A DNA stretch of 64,000 nucleotides from Acidobacteriota bacterium (GCA_016196065.1 JACPYL010000001.1:1-64000), one strand, 5' to 3'; shown: positions 32,536 to 41,440, counted from the stretch's first letter. The notes: a model not told the origin generated them from the letters alone. Translations and numbers: made by a program.

Positions 32536-33384
32536 ATGCCCGCCTCGCCCGGACCGCAGCGCATCGCCTGTCTGCAACCAAGCGCGACCGTTATCCTCGC
32601 CCTCCTCGGAGAGCTCGACCGCGTCGTCGCCTGCACCAAATACTGCGCCGACGTCGTCTTCGAAGTGCGTCACAGCGAACGGCGAATCATCGCCGACTCC
32701 TGGACTTCCAAGGCCGACGAGATTCTCGCCGCCGCACCCGACCTCGTCATCGCAGCGGTCCCCTACCAGCAGGCTGCTGTCGCCGAAATCCTCAAAGCTG
32801 GCGGTCGATTTCTGGGATTAGCTCCAACTACCCTCGCTGATATCTACATGGACATCGCCGTGATCGCAGGCGTTGTGAATGCTGGCGAGCGCGGCGCTCA
32901 ACTCATCGCGGAAATGCAGATGGCCATCGAAGGGGTTCGCAGTCGCGCAGCCAGCTTGCCGCGGAAGCGCGTCTACTGCGAGGAATGGGGCAAGCCTTTG
33001 ATCACTTCGCAACCATGGGTCGCGGAACTGATCGCAGCCGCCGGCGGCGAATTCGTGGGCGAACCGGGCAAGCAATTACTCCCTGAATCCGTGCTGGAAG
33101 AAGATCCGGAGGTAGTTATCGCCGCCTGGTGTGGCGCTGGCGCGCGGGTCCCGCTCGAGAAGATCATCCGCGATCGAGGCTGGGCAATCACCCGTGCCGC
33201 GCGCACTGCGCAGGTCTATTGCATTTCCGACGAACTCCTGAACACGCCCGCTCCGACCTTGATTCAGGGTCTGCATGCAATGGCTGCAGCAATTCACCCG
33301 GAAACTTTCGCCACCGCGCCGGGGTTACGGTCGATTCTGGAAGCGGCACCTGCAATTTCTTCCGCCGATCAACCGGTGGCGTAG
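32536..33384 (+). CDS. BtuF-like periplasmic-binding-fold protein without signal peptide
   Basis: Product of 282 residues beginning MPASPGPQRIACLQPSATVILALLGELDRVVACTKYC, matching the start of the mature BtuF/FecB-type fold (RIVSLxPSxTExLxxLG), then SWTSKADEILAAAPDLVIAAVP and GKPLITSQPWVAELIAAAGGEF. No signal peptide or lipobox is visible, unlike transport-associated binding proteins, and no BtuCD genes are nearby. It could be a cytoplasmic corrinoid- or chelate-binding protein, or the start is mis-set. Divergent from the NifU-like gene with about 50 bp. Confidence 0.78.
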   Translation: MPASPGPQRIACLQPSATVILALLGELDRVVACTKYCADVVFEVRHSERRIIADSWTSKADEILAAAPDLVIAAVPYQQAAVAEILKAGGRFLGLAPTTLADIYMDIAVIAGVVNAGERGAQLIAEMQMAIEGVRSRAASLPRKRVYCEEWGKPLITSQPWVAELIAAAGGEFVGEPGKQLLPESVLEEDPEVVIAAWCGAGARVPLEKIIRDRGWAITRAARTAQVYCISDELLNTPAPTLIQGLHAMAAAIHPETFATAPGLRSILEAAPAISSADQPVA

Positions 33385-33393
33385 GATAGAAGG

Positions 33394-33882
33394 ATGTCCT
33401 CGACCTCCCACGCGCCCAAAATCGCGGAAGTGCGCCAGGATATCGATCGCCTGAAGTCTAGCGCGCCCACCGCCGACCAATTGATGGAAGGGATCACGCG
33501 TCTTCTCCACGAAAAAATGTTGAAGTACAACTGGGTGGGCTTCTATCTGCTGGAGCACGCGGATGATTCGCCGATGCTAGTGTTGGGACATTTTCAAGGC
33601 GCCATGACCCCGCACACCCGGATTCCGCTGAACCAGGGAATTTGCGGAGCAGCCGCCTCGTCCGGAAAAACCGTAGTGATCGATGACGTCAGCAGCGATT
33701 CCCGCTATCTCGCCTGTTCACTCGAAACCAAATCCGAGATTGTCGTCCCAGTTTTCGTGCACGGAAAAGTGGCGGGAGAACTGGATATTGACAGTCATTT
33801 TCCCGCAGCCTTCGGCAAAGAAGATCGTGAGCTAGTCGAATACTGCGCCGAGTTGGTCGGCCAGCGCCTCGAACAAAAGTAA
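33394..33882 (+). CDS. GAF-domain protein, free methionine-R-sulfoxide reductase-like
   Basis: Product of 162 residues made of one GAF domain. NWVGFYLL, VLGHFQG, RIPLNQGICGAAASSGKTVVIDDVSSDSRYLACSLETKSEIVVPVFVHGKVAGELDIDS match fRMsr (YeaZ-unrelated, yebR-type) proteins, with two of the three catalytic cysteines (GICGA, LACS) identifiable. It probably reduces free methionine-R-sulfoxide with thioredoxin. It is 9 nt downstream of the BtuF-like gene and likely co-transcribed. Confidence 0.85.
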   Translation: MSSTSHAPKIAEVRQDIDRLKSSAPTADQLMEGITRLLHEKMLKYNWVGFYLLEHADDSPMLVLGHFQGAMTPHTRIPLNQGICGAAASSGKTVVIDDVSSDSRYLACSLETKSEIVVPVFVHGKVAGELDIDSHFPAAFGKEDRELVEYCAELVGQRLEQK

Positions 33883-33935
33883 GTCAGACACGGAACGTAA
33901 AGTCGGCGGATGAAAATCCGTCACAACATCCCTCT

Positions 33936-33972
33936 TGCCCTGCGTTGGCTCGCAGCTCGAAGCCCGTAGCCC
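33936..33972. repeat. Dispersed repeat, GCTCGCAGCTCG-type
   Basis: cctgcgttggctcgcagctc and gaagcccgtagccc, before the Nudix gene; a partial copy of the 27617-27697 type. Confidence 0.55.
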
Positions 33973-33983
33973 AGTTGATTCCT

Positions 33984-34376
33984 ATGAAACGCGTAGTTGC
34001 CGCCCTCATCCTGAAAGACGACAAGATCCTGGCCTGCCAGCGGACTCGTCACCAGGTCATGCCCCTGAAGTGGGAATTCCCTGGAGGCAAGATCGAAGAG
34101 GGAGAACAACCGCGCGATGCCATGCGCCGCGAACTGGAAGAAGAACTGGGAATTGAGGCTACTGTCGGCGACGAAGTTGCCCGCCTTGTTCACGAATATC
34201 CGGGTGGTGGATCGGTCGAGCTTCGTTTCTATGTCGTACGCAGCTACAAAGGCGAACTCGAAAACCGTATCTTCCGCGAGATCCGCTGGGTCGATCGCAG
34301 CGAACTCACCGCCCTCGATTTTCTGGAAGCCGACCTGAGCCTGGTAAGAGATCTAGCCGCTGGCAAACTCGTATAG
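33984..34376 (+). CDS. Nudix hydrolase, MutT-like
   Basis: Product of 130 residues, typical of MutT. The Nudix box GGKIEEGEQPRDAMRRELEEELGI is complete (GX5EX7REUXEEXGU). MKRVVAALILKDDKILACQRTRHQVMPLKWEFPGG precedes it. ATG 33984 is chosen because the protein then starts with the first beta-strand. It probably hydrolyses oxidised (d)NTPs such as 8-oxo-dGTP. Convergent with the Nramp-like gene, 10 nt apart. Confidence 0.9.
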   Translation: MKRVVAALILKDDKILACQRTRHQVMPLKWEFPGGKIEEGEQPRDAMRRELEEELGIEATVGDEVARLVHEYPGGGSVELRFYVVRSYKGELENRIFREIRWVDRSELTALDFLEADLSLVRDLAAGKLV

Positions 34377-34386
34377 ACGATTGTTC

Positions 34387-35646
34387 TTATCCCGCCCCGC
34401 CCCGCAGCGTATTCCAAACCAACACCATCGTCATCGCGATCATGATGACCGTCGTCCCCCATGCGATAACGTTAAACGTCCGCGTATTGACCTGCTCTTC
34501 CATGATTTCTTTATTGTTGATGAGCAGCAGCATGAAGATGAGCACAAAGGGCAGTACGCCGCCATTCACCACTTGCGACAGCACCGAGATTTTCACCAGC
34601 GGCAATCCTGGGATCAGAATCACCGCGCCGCCCGCGACGATGAGGCCTGTATACAACCAGTAGAAAGCCGGCGCCTCGGAAAATTTCATGCCGACCCCCG
34701 ACTCAAATCCCAATCCCTCGCAAACCGTGTACGCCGTCGAAAGTGGAAGGATGGACGCCGCAAAGAGCGACGCGTTGAAAAGTCCCAGGGCAAACAGGAT
34801 GGAAGCATATTGTCCCGCCAGCGGACGCAGAGCCGCTGCCGCATCGGCTGCGTCTCGAATATTGCGAATGCCGTGCACGTAAAGCGTAGCCGCGCAGGCC
34901 ACAACGATGAACCATGCCACCACGTCCGTAAAAATACAGCCCACGATGACATCCAGTTGTGACGCCTTGTATTGCCGCTTCGTGATGCCCTTCTCCACCA
35001 CCGATGCTTGCAGATAGAACTGCATCCAGGGAGCGATCGTCGTCCCTACCAATCCGATCACGAGGTAGAGATACGATTCCTGCTTGAACGCCGCCAGGTG
35101 CGGAGGCGTCACCGTAGCCGTAATCGCTTCCAGCCATGCCGGTTTCGCCAACACGCCGGCAAAAATGTAGGTGAGATAAAAGAAACTCGCGGCTAGAAAA
35201 ACTTTTTCAACCGATTTGTACTGCCCCTTGACCACGATCAGCCATACGATCACCGCGCAGATCGGAACTGAAATATAGCGGGAGACGCCGAACAGTTCCA
35301 TGCTGGCCGCGATGCCCGCGAATTCCGTGACTACGTTTCCAAAATTGCAGATCAGAATTCCGATCATCATCAGAAACGTAATCCGCAACCCATATTCCTC
35401 GCGGATCAGGTCGCTCAGTCCCTTGCCGGTAACGGCTCCCATGCGCGCGCACATTTCCTGCACCACGATCAGGGCGATCGTGATGGGAATCATCGTCCAG
35501 AGCAACGTGTGGCCGTACTGCGCACCGGCCTGCGAATACGTCAGGATGCCGCCGGCATCGTTGTCGACATTCGCGGTAATAAACCCCGGTCCTACCACCG
35601 AAAAAAACAGCAGGATCTGGATCTTCCAACGTTTCAGAAATCGCAT
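34387..35646 (-). CDS. Atypical Nramp-family metal transporter
   Basis: Product of 419 residues with about 11 membrane helices. The overall pattern is Nramp (GPGFITANVDNDAGGILTYSQAGAQYGHTLLW, ARMGAVTGKGLSDLIREEYG), but the canonical TM1 DPGN is replaced by a DNDAG motif and the TM6 MPH by APW (TTIAPWMQFYLQ). These residues bind Mn/Fe in standard Nramps. A related clade of Nramp-like proteins transports Mg2+ instead. The PRC/MgtE_N/CBS gene lies upstream on the same strand, 330 bp away. Substrate: probably Mg2+ or another hard ion (inference). Confidence 0.8.
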   Translation of the reverse strand: MRFLKRWKIQILLFFSVVGPGFITANVDNDAGGILTYSQAGAQYGHTLLWTMIPITIALIVVQEMCARMGAVTGKGLSDLIREEYGLRITFLMMIGILICNFGNVVTEFAGIAASMELFGVSRYISVPICAVIVWLIVVKGQYKSVEKVFLAASFFYLTYIFAGVLAKPAWLEAITATVTPPHLAAFKQESYLYLVIGLVGTTIAPWMQFYLQASVVEKGITKRQYKASQLDVIVGCIFTDVVAWFIVVACAATLYVHGIRNIRDAADAAAALRPLAGQYASILFALGLFNASLFAASILPLSTAYTVCEGLGFESGVGMKFSEAPAFYWLYTGLIVAGGAVILIPGLPLVKISVLSQVVNGGVLPFVLIFMLLLINNKEIMEEQVNTRTFNVIAWGTTVIMIAMTMVLVWNTLRGGAG

Positions 35647-35978
35647 GCGCGCAGTTCACAGGGATCAAGTTCACGTTACCGACCGTTCAGCATAAACGCA
35701 GCAAGCCTTTTCTGAATAGATGAAATCCATAATTATGAGAAAAACTGTCACGTAGAGACGCGGCTTGCCGCGTCTCCGTGGCCCGCGCCTGAAAGATGAG
35801 GTACAAGACGGCCCATGTCAGCCAATGTACACCGGATAGAACCCTACGATCTGTCATCCCGCGCGAAGCGAGGGATCTGCAGTCAGCTGCCAAATGCATA
35901 TCCCTCGCTTCGCTCGGGATGACAGTTGAGATGTGCAGCATGAATAGCGGCGAGGACCGCCTGCCGCGCAGGCATCGG
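35647..35978. other. Repeat-rich non-coding region between CBS and Nramp-like genes
   Basis: No gene is seen. It contains the GTAGAGACG hairpin at 35752-35781 and a large inverted repeat at 35850-35933 in which gtcatcccgcgcgaagcgag is mirrored by ctcgcttcgctcgggatgac, each flanking a ggatctgcagt-type centre. An AT-rich patch near 35720-35745 (ccataattatgagaaaaac) could hold the promoter of the Nramp-like gene. Confidence 0.7.
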
Positions 35979-37220
35979 TTACAGCTTGGCGCGCAGCATG
36001 TTAATGACGTCGTCGGGCGTGATCACGCCGACCAGGCGGCTATGACTATCTACAACCGGCAGCGTCAGCAGGTTGTACTTGTCAAACAATTCCGCGAATT
36101 CCTTTTCCTTGGCGTCGGCCTTCGAATAGATCAGCGGCTCTTGATGCAGCGCCAGCAGCGGAGTCTCCAGCTTTGCCAGCGCAATTTTTGCGAGCGGCAC
36201 GGTTCCGATCAAGGTTCCGTGCGAGTCGATGAGAAACACGGTGCTCATGCTCTCCATGCGGCCGTCGAAGCTGCGCATGGCCTCGATCGCTTCATGAGCA
36301 GTAGCTCCGGCCGCCAATGCAATGTATTCCGTAGTCATACGGCCAGCCGCCGTATGTTCTCCAAATTCGAGGAGGTCGGTAACTTCCTGGCGCTCCTCGG
36401 GCTGCATCTGCACCAGGATTTCTTCTGTGCGATCGTCCGACAGATCGGCCAGCAAGTCGGCGGCCGCGTCCGGCTCCATTTCCTCGACGATGTCAGCCGC
36501 GCGATCTGAATCGAGAGACTCCACCACCGACTTCTGGAATTTTGGCTCCAGTTCTTCCAGCGCGCCCGCCGCTACTTCTTCGTCCAGCGTCTCGAACACG
36601 GCCTCCCGCTCGTTCGGAGCCAGTTCTTCGACAATGTCCGCGATGTCCGCCGGATGCAGCTTGGCCAGGCGGTCATGAGAGATTTTCAGTTTCACCCGGC
36701 GGGCCGGATCCGTTTCGATCAGGTCCACGAATTCCCAGGGGATCTCCCGCGGCGGGATACGCAGCAACAACACGCGCAGGGCCGCGTACGGAATGACGCC
36801 TTTCAGCAGGCGCCGAATTGCCCCGCGCGCGCCCACATCGACCCCTTCAATCTTCAGGACGAGCTTGTTCTGCGCCGTCTCCTGGTAGAAATCGACGTCA
36901 TTCACGCGCACCACTTTGCGCCCGTGAACATCGATTACTTGCTGATCGAGCAGATCGCGGCTCAGCAGGAATTGTCCCTCCGCACCCGTCCAGGGATGCC
37001 AGTCCGCCAGTAGCGTGGACGAGCGAACGACTCCGTTGATCATGGAAATCGAACCGCACGGCAGCGTGTGGCTTCCCGAACGGGTTTTCACGATCAGCGC
37101 GGAAACGCGAGAGCGATCTTCCTGCGGCAGCAATGCGGCTTCGCGCACCCGTCCCACGGTGTTGCCGCTGCAGTCATGCACCGTCAAGCCCAACAATTCG
37201 CTCAGGGACAAAGTGCTCAT
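35979..37220 (-). CDS. PRC-barrel, MgtE N-domain and CBS-pair protein
   Basis: Product of 413 residues (ATG 37220; ATG 37232 also possible). Domains: PRC-barrel-like (MSTLSLSELLGLTVHDCSGNTVGRVREAALLPQE), a second beta segment (VIDVHGRKVVRVNDVDFYQETAQNKLVLKIEGVDVG), the MgtE intracellular N-domain with its helical repeats (LAKLHPADIADIVEELAPNEREAVFETLDEEVAAGALEELEPKFQKSVVESLDSDRAADIVEEM), and a CBS pair (ALAAGATAHEAIEAMRS ... LPVVDSHSRLVGVITPDDVINML). The MgtE membrane domain is missing. It probably regulates a partner transporter in response to Mg2+ and nucleotides; the adjacent Nramp-like protein is the obvious partner (inference). Confidence 0.88.
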   Translation of the reverse strand: MSTLSLSELLGLTVHDCSGNTVGRVREAALLPQEDRSRVSALIVKTRSGSHTLPCGSISMINGVVRSSTLLADWHPWTGAEGQFLLSRDLLDQQVIDVHGRKVVRVNDVDFYQETAQNKLVLKIEGVDVGARGAIRRLLKGVIPYAALRVLLLRIPPREIPWEFVDLIETDPARRVKLKISHDRLAKLHPADIADIVEELAPNEREAVFETLDEEVAAGALEELEPKFQKSVVESLDSDRAADIVEEMEPDAAADLLADLSDDRTEEILVQMQPEERQEVTDLLEFGEHTAAGRMTTEYIALAAGATAHEAIEAMRSFDGRMESMSTVFLIDSHGTLIGTVPLAKIALAKLETPLLALHQEPLIYSKADAKEKEFAELFDKYNLLTLPVVDSHSRLVGVITPDDVINMLRAKL

Positions 37221-37281
37221 CCCCTTGAGCATACTCAAGTGCGCGGGTGGAATCCAGAAGCCAACTGGGTGATCGATATAT

Positions 37282-38724
37282 TTATTTCGATAACAGTCCC
37301 GGGCGATCGAGACGTTCGTCGGGAGGTCGCGGTTCCAGAACGACGCCCGCATCCCGGCAAACGAACCGGTTCACGACACGATAATTTTTGTCGATTGCGT
37401 CCACCAGGGAACCTGCCCACGCATCCGGACCCTTCATTGCCGATGGGTCGCTCGCCAGCAAGATCATCCCAAATTCTTTTCCCTGTACTCGCCGTTCGAT
37501 ATCCCCATTCGGCCAAAGCCCGCGTTGCTCAAACTGCCCGTAGACAAAGGGATCCGACACCAGCACCGGTTTCCCTGCCGCAAGCACAGGCCCCAGGCTC
37601 TGAGAAAGGATCGAATTCGAAGGAGAGTTTTTCACGGCCTGATAGAGCTGCCCGCACTCCGCCAGTTGACGCGAAGGCTGCACGTCGCCACGATTCTGCG
37701 CGGCTACCCCTGCAGCTACCGACACCCCCAGCAAGACCGCAACCGGCAACGCACGCTCCGGAAACTTCTCCTGCAGCCACGTGTAACCCAGACCGGCACA
37801 CAGACACATCGCCGCCATCCACTCGACAAAGTGGTTGGTAGTCGACCCGAGCTTCCCCGCCGTGAGCGCAGTGATCGCACTCACGACAAAGTAGATCGCC
37901 GGAAAACTTCTTACTCGCCCGCGCAAGTCCTGCACCACGTACCATACCGCCAGCGCCGTTGCGACCGGAGCACCCGCCCATACCAGCGTCATCAACGCGA
38001 AGAATTGCTTCAGAGAATATCGGTCCGGATGCGTGGAGAACATGTGGAATGCAAACCAGTTTCCAGTTCTCTCCTGCAGGACCACCATCGCCACCGCACA
38101 TGCCAAGCCCAGTGCGCCCGCGAAAGACGCCGCTTTTTTGAATTTTCGATGGGCAATCAGATGGATGAAAACCGCCACCGGAGCCGCGAGCAGGCTGTAT
38201 TTACAGAAAATCGCCAGCCCAAAAAAGAGCACGCTCCAGTACCAGGCCTTTTCTTTCCAGACATAGATCGCGATCCCGGCCGCGGAGAGCGCCATCCCAA
38301 TCACATCCGCGCGGAGAAGATAGATCCAGAACCGAAACGCCGGCAACGTCCATAGAAGGAATCCACAGCCCAGCCCGATCCACCATGACCCCGTCAAGCG
38401 TCGCAACGAAACTCCCAGCAGCAACGCAATCACGACGTTGCATCCGAGGAACAGCATCCTGCCCGCCGGGAAGGAAGGATTCCCATTCGGCAATACCGCC
38501 GCTGTAGCCGCATACGCGACCGGCCCATAAACATGCAGCACAATGGGATATCCAAATGGATCCGGATACAACGCCTGGGCGTGCCGAACCCGCAAGGCGC
38601 CCTCGAGCACCAGGCCTTCGCCGTAATCGATCTGGTACGGAGTCGCGAGCAGCGGAATGCAGCGCACCAGCACCAACAGCGCACCCGCCAGCACGGAGAG
38701 TAGTAGTAATCGTTCCGCTCGCAT
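37282..38724 (-). CDS. Polytopic GT-C-like glycosyltransferase
   Basis: Product of 480 residues with about ten membrane segments and a C-terminal soluble part. The first extracytoplasmic loop has an Asp-containing motif (LATPYQIDYGEGLVLEGALRV), as in GT39/DUF2029-type polyprenyl-phosphate-sugar-dependent transferases. The C-terminal part (QSLGPVLAAGKPVLVSDPFVYGQFEQRGLWPN) is soluble. The donor and acceptor are not known. It is upstream, on the same strand, of the MgtE_N gene; the 61-bp gap carries no clear promoter. Confidence 0.72.
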   Translation of the reverse strand: MRAERLLLLSVLAGALLVLVRCIPLLATPYQIDYGEGLVLEGALRVRHAQALYPDPFGYPIVLHVYGPVAYAATAAVLPNGNPSFPAGRMLFLGCNVVIALLLGVSLRRLTGSWWIGLGCGFLLWTLPAFRFWIYLLRADVIGMALSAAGIAIYVWKEKAWYWSVLFFGLAIFCKYSLLAAPVAVFIHLIAHRKFKKAASFAGALGLACAVAMVVLQERTGNWFAFHMFSTHPDRYSLKQFFALMTLVWAGAPVATALAVWYVVQDLRGRVRSFPAIYFVVSAITALTAGKLGSTTNHFVEWMAAMCLCAGLGYTWLQEKFPERALPVAVLLGVSVAAGVAAQNRGDVQPSRQLAECGQLYQAVKNSPSNSILSQSLGPVLAAGKPVLVSDPFVYGQFEQRGLWPNGDIERRVQGKEFGMILLASDPSAMKGPDAWAGSLVDAIDKNYRVVNRFVCRDAGVVLEPRPPDERLDRPGLLSK

Positions 38725-38809
38725 CAGTTCAAAGCAACCTCTCGCCCGACCTGGGAGAACATCAGGACTATAGTACGTCCCGTCAACTCTCCGCCAAACT
38801 GATGGTCAA

Positions 38810-38825
38810 TGTTCCACGTGGAACA
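38810..38825. promoter_or_regulatory. parS-like palindrome TGTTCCACGTGGAACA
   Basis: A perfect 16-bp palindrome differing from the ParB consensus TGTTTCACGTGAAACA by one symmetrical base pair. It is the only copy in the window and is followed by AT-rich sequence. The central CACGTG could also be a binding site for other factors. No parAB genes are in the window. Confidence 0.6.
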
Positions 38826-38938
38826 CTTTACGGGCGTATATGTATGTACAGTTTTATATGGTTATTCTCCGTAACGACACCTAGCCACAGGCGCGGTTTG
38901 CCGGAGAGTACATCCCAAGCTGCACACTTTCGTGGAAT

Positions 38939-38977
38939 CCCACCCTTGCGCACAGAACGCGCAAGGATGGGGCACCC
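38939..38977. repeat. Dispersed hairpin, CCCACCCTTGCGC
   Basis: cccacccttgcgc pairs with gcgcaaggatgggg across a 7-nt loop, followed by a T run (cacccttttttcg). Same general appearance as other acidobacterial dispersed hairpins; no upstream plus-strand gene needs a terminator here. Confidence 0.6.
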
Positions 38978-39302
38978 TTTTTTCGTGCCACAGCCGGAGT
39001 GTTCAGGCTGAGCCGCCTACAACTTTAGAAAGCACGATCGTAAGGACTCTTCTTGGACTCCTAACTCTGGCGCTTGCCACCGGTTTTAACGGTCTCTTTG
39101 TTGTGCCACTCCGAACGTTTCGTGACCGAACTTAGGGACCGAGGCCGAGGTTCCCGACGACCCGTCGTTCCCCTGAAAATTGACTTTTTTCCGTCCGACA
39201 GGCAAACTGCTCCATCGTGCGCTAACCGCTTTCTGCCCAGCAGGATGGGGAGGCGGTTCTCGGTGCCAGCGCGGCGAGAGCGACTCAGGAACTGTGCGCC
39301 CT

Positions 39303-39749
39303 ATGTCTGGAAATCACGTCTCCTATACGCTGGACTCTACGCTGGAGACAGTGAATAGTGCGGAAGAAACTGCCGGACGGATGGCCGCCGAAGCGGGTTT
39401 CGGCGACGAAGACGTCATGAAGATTTCCATGGCCGTGCGCGAGGCCGCCGTCAATGCGGTCATGCATGGCAACGCTTACAATCCCAGCAAGAAAGTGACT
39501 TTGGCATTTGAACTCACGCCGCGCGACCTGGTTATTGTGATTCGCGATCAGGGGCCGGGACTCGATGCCAGCAAGATTCCGGATCCGTTAGCGCCGGAAA
39601 ATTTGATGAAAACATCAGGACGCGGCATTTTCCTGATACGCTCTTTTATGGATGTGGTGGAGATCCACCCGTCCCAATCGGGCACAGAACTTAAAATGAT
39701 CAAGCATGTCCACGGTTCCCCCGCGGACTCCAAGGAGGCTTCCCAGTGA
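39303..39749 (+). CDS. RsbW-like anti-sigma ATPase (HATPase_c)
   Basis: Product of 148 residues. The GHKL fold is recognised by [28 protein letters not shown] (N-box), [19 protein letters not shown] (G1) and [21 protein letters not shown] (G2). ATG 39303 is chosen; the frame upstream is not coding. Such kinases bind a sigma factor or another target and phosphorylate the partner STAS protein. Translationally coupled to the next gene by a GTGA overlap. The SpoIIE phosphatase at 8122-9435 could be the matching phosphatase, though distant. Confidence 0.9.
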   Translation: MSGNHVSYTLDSTLETVNSAEETAGRMAAEAGFGDEDVMKISMAVREAAVNAVMHGNAYNPSKKVTLAFELTPRDLVIVIRDQGPGLDASKIPDPLAPENLMKTSGRGIFLIRSFMDVVEIHPSQSGTELKMIKHVHGSPADSKEASQ

Positions 39750-40093
39750 CCATGAAGTCCAGTACTCGTCAGGTGGATGGTGTGACCATCGTCGACCTTA
39801 GCGGCCGCATTACTCTCGGCGAAGGCAGTGTGGTGCTTCGCGATACGGTTCGCGATTTGCTCTCAAAGGGCCACAAGAAGATTCTGCTGAACCTCGGCGA
39901 CGTCAACTACATCGACAGCTCCGGCATCGGCGAATTGGTCAGCGCGTTCACGACCTCCAAGAACCAGGGCGGCGAACTCAAACTGCTGAACCTGACCAAG
40001 AAAGTTCACGACCTGCTGCAGATCACCAAGCTGTACACCGTCTTCGACGTGAAAGACGACGAAGCATCAGCTGTGAAAGCGTTCGGCAAGTAG
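39746..40093 (+). CDS. STAS-domain anti-sigma factor antagonist (RsbV/SpoIIAA-like)
   Basis: Product of 115 residues from GTG 39746, which overlaps the upstream TGA and has AGGAGG 8 nt before it; the ATG two codons later is too far from that site. One STAS domain: [57 protein letters not shown], where the Ser of DSSGIGEL is the phosphorylation site. It switches with the upstream kinase. A hairpin follows the stop. Confidence 0.93.
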   Translation: MTMKSSTRQVDGVTIVDLSGRITLGEGSVVLRDTVRDLLSKGHKKILLNLGDVNYIDSSGIGELVSAFTTSKNQGGELKLLNLTKKVHDLLQITKLYTVFDVKDDEASAVKAFGK

Positions 40094-40128
40094 CTACGGT
40101 CCTCATCAATATCAGGTAACAAAACAGT

Positions 40129-40162
40129 GGCGGCCCGGTCAATCATCCCGGACCGCCCAGTT
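40129..40162 (+). terminator. Hairpin terminator after the RsbW/RsbV pair
   Basis: GGCGGcCCGG pairs with CCGGaCCGCC across a 9-nt loop, followed by a weak tail cagttcccatttt; termination is likely but not strong. Confidence 0.55.
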
Positions 40163-40280
40163 CCCATTTTGGCGAAGAACATTCCGATTTCTGCGAATTC
40201 CCTTCTTTTGTTGCGCTGATGCGAGCGTCTCCCAACCTACAATTGCTGCGACTGGGAAACTCTTTGTTGCCAGTTCGCCC

Positions 40281-40799
40281 ATGATGTACCGTCCTCTGCG
40301 ATCTTCGGTTCACCCTTGCTTGCTCTTCGCATTTTTTTGGATTTCGATTTCCGCGAACGCGGATTGTGTTCCCTTCTCGGACGCACACCGGCACATTGGA
40401 AAGACGCAATGCGTCAGCGGGAAGATCTACAACATTAAAGAAGGCAGCAAGGGCGTAACGTTTCTGGATTTCTGCGAGAATTTTGAGACCTGTCCATTCA
40501 CGGTCGTCATATTCGCGGACGATCTCAAACATGTCGGTGATGTGCGCCAACTCAAAGGCCGCACAATCGAAATCAACGGCACGGTCCAGGACTATGACGG
40601 ACGAGCGGAGATCATCCTGCGCCATCCTCGCCAACTCGGCAAAGATGCTGCGCTGGTTCCGCCGCTGCCTAAAGATTACGATGTGGAACGCAGGGGTAAG
40701 TACAGTCCAGGAAAATTCCGGGCACCGAAACAGAAACCCGCGAACCCTCGCGCCAAGCGTGGAACGGCTGTGGACATAGAAGACACCAGCAATCAATAG
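40281..40799 (+). CDS. Secreted OB-fold-like protein, unknown function
   Basis: Product of 172 residues with a signal peptide (FAFFWISISANA) and a beta-barrel-like core (FSDAHRHIGKTQCVSGKIYNIKEGSKGVTFLDFCENFETCPFTVVIFADDLKHVGDVRQLKGRTIEINGTVQDYDGRAEIIL), reminiscent of single OB-fold periplasmic proteins; the tail is basic. The ligand is unknown. It begins a run of four small secreted-protein genes. Confidence 0.7.
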   Translation: MMYRPLRSSVHPCLLFAFFWISISANADCVPFSDAHRHIGKTQCVSGKIYNIKEGSKGVTFLDFCENFETCPFTVVIFADDLKHVGDVRQLKGRTIEINGTVQDYDGRAEIILRHPRQLGKDAALVPPLPKDYDVERRGKYSPGKFRAPKQKPANPRAKRGTAVDIEDTSNQ

Positions 40800-40844
40800 A
40801 AAGTTAGTGCGGCGCACGATTATCATGGGCGCGAAGGAGCGCCT

Positions 40845-41348
40845 ATGAAACGAACCGCGATTCTGATCCTCATCATCGCTAACGCAATGCTGATGAACGT
40901 CTCCGCATTCGCTGCTTCGGAGAACACTTGTGCGAATCCCACCATCGACCGAGAAATCCGGCAAGGCGCCGTGTCCTGGAAGAACGGTTACAACGATGGC
41001 GAAGCCGCAAAAGTAGCGGATCTGTATACGGAAGACGCAACCTATCTGACGCAACACTTCGTGACGGGAATTGTGCAAGGACGTCCAAAGATTCAAGCCT
41101 ACGTGCAACGCGGCGTCGATGCCAAATACCACATCGACTCGATCGAAGTGCTTTCCACTGGCTGTTCCGGAAAGATGGCCTATGCGATCACGCGATATGA
41201 GTCGACCAACGGTGGCCAGAAGGCATTCGGCGTAAATATCCTCGTGCTCAAGAAGACTGGGAAGAAATGGCTGATTGTGGCGCATGAATCGGCTGTTCCA
41301 GATCCGGCGACTGCGATCCAGAGTTTGGAGAGTCCGACACACAAGTAA
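40845..41348 (+). CDS. SnoaL/DUF4440-like secreted protein
   Basis: Product of 167 residues with a signal peptide (LILIIANAMLMNVSAFAA) and an NTF2-like fold (NGYNDGEAAKVADLYTEDATYLTQHFVTGIVQGRPKIQAYVQRGVDAKYHIDSIEVLSTG ... ILVLKKTGKKWLIVAHESAVP). Members include ketosteroid-isomerase-like and DUF4440 proteins; no function can be assigned. It follows the OB-fold gene by 45 nt. Confidence 0.8.
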   Translation: MKRTAILILIIANAMLMNVSAFAASENTCANPTIDREIRQGAVSWKNGYNDGEAAKVADLYTEDATYLTQHFVTGIVQGRPKIQAYVQRGVDAKYHIDSIEVLSTGCSGKMAYAITRYESTNGGQKAFGVNILVLKKTGKKWLIVAHESAVPDPATAIQSLESPTHK

Positions 41349-41440
41349 ACGTCTGAAGTTTGGAGACAACTGGGTTCTTAACCTGAGTTCTTAGGCTTGA
41401 TATGGGGTGGCGCAGCCTCCCACGGACCATGAGGGAAACC

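Larger units (their letters stand above)
38725..39302. other. Non-coding region with parS-like site and a dispersed hairpin
   Basis: 578 bp between divergent genes. It holds a 16-bp palindrome at 38810-38825, an AT-rich segment just after it (38838-38868) and a repeat at 38939-38977. A TATAGTACG at 38770-38778 resembles half of the padR operator. The rest (39010-39290) contains short open frames without family resemblance; I see no gene there. Confidence 0.6.

Noticed and set aside
38770-38778. TATAGTACG as a second PadR operator.
   Set aside because: Only a half-site, without the CGTACTAT partner.
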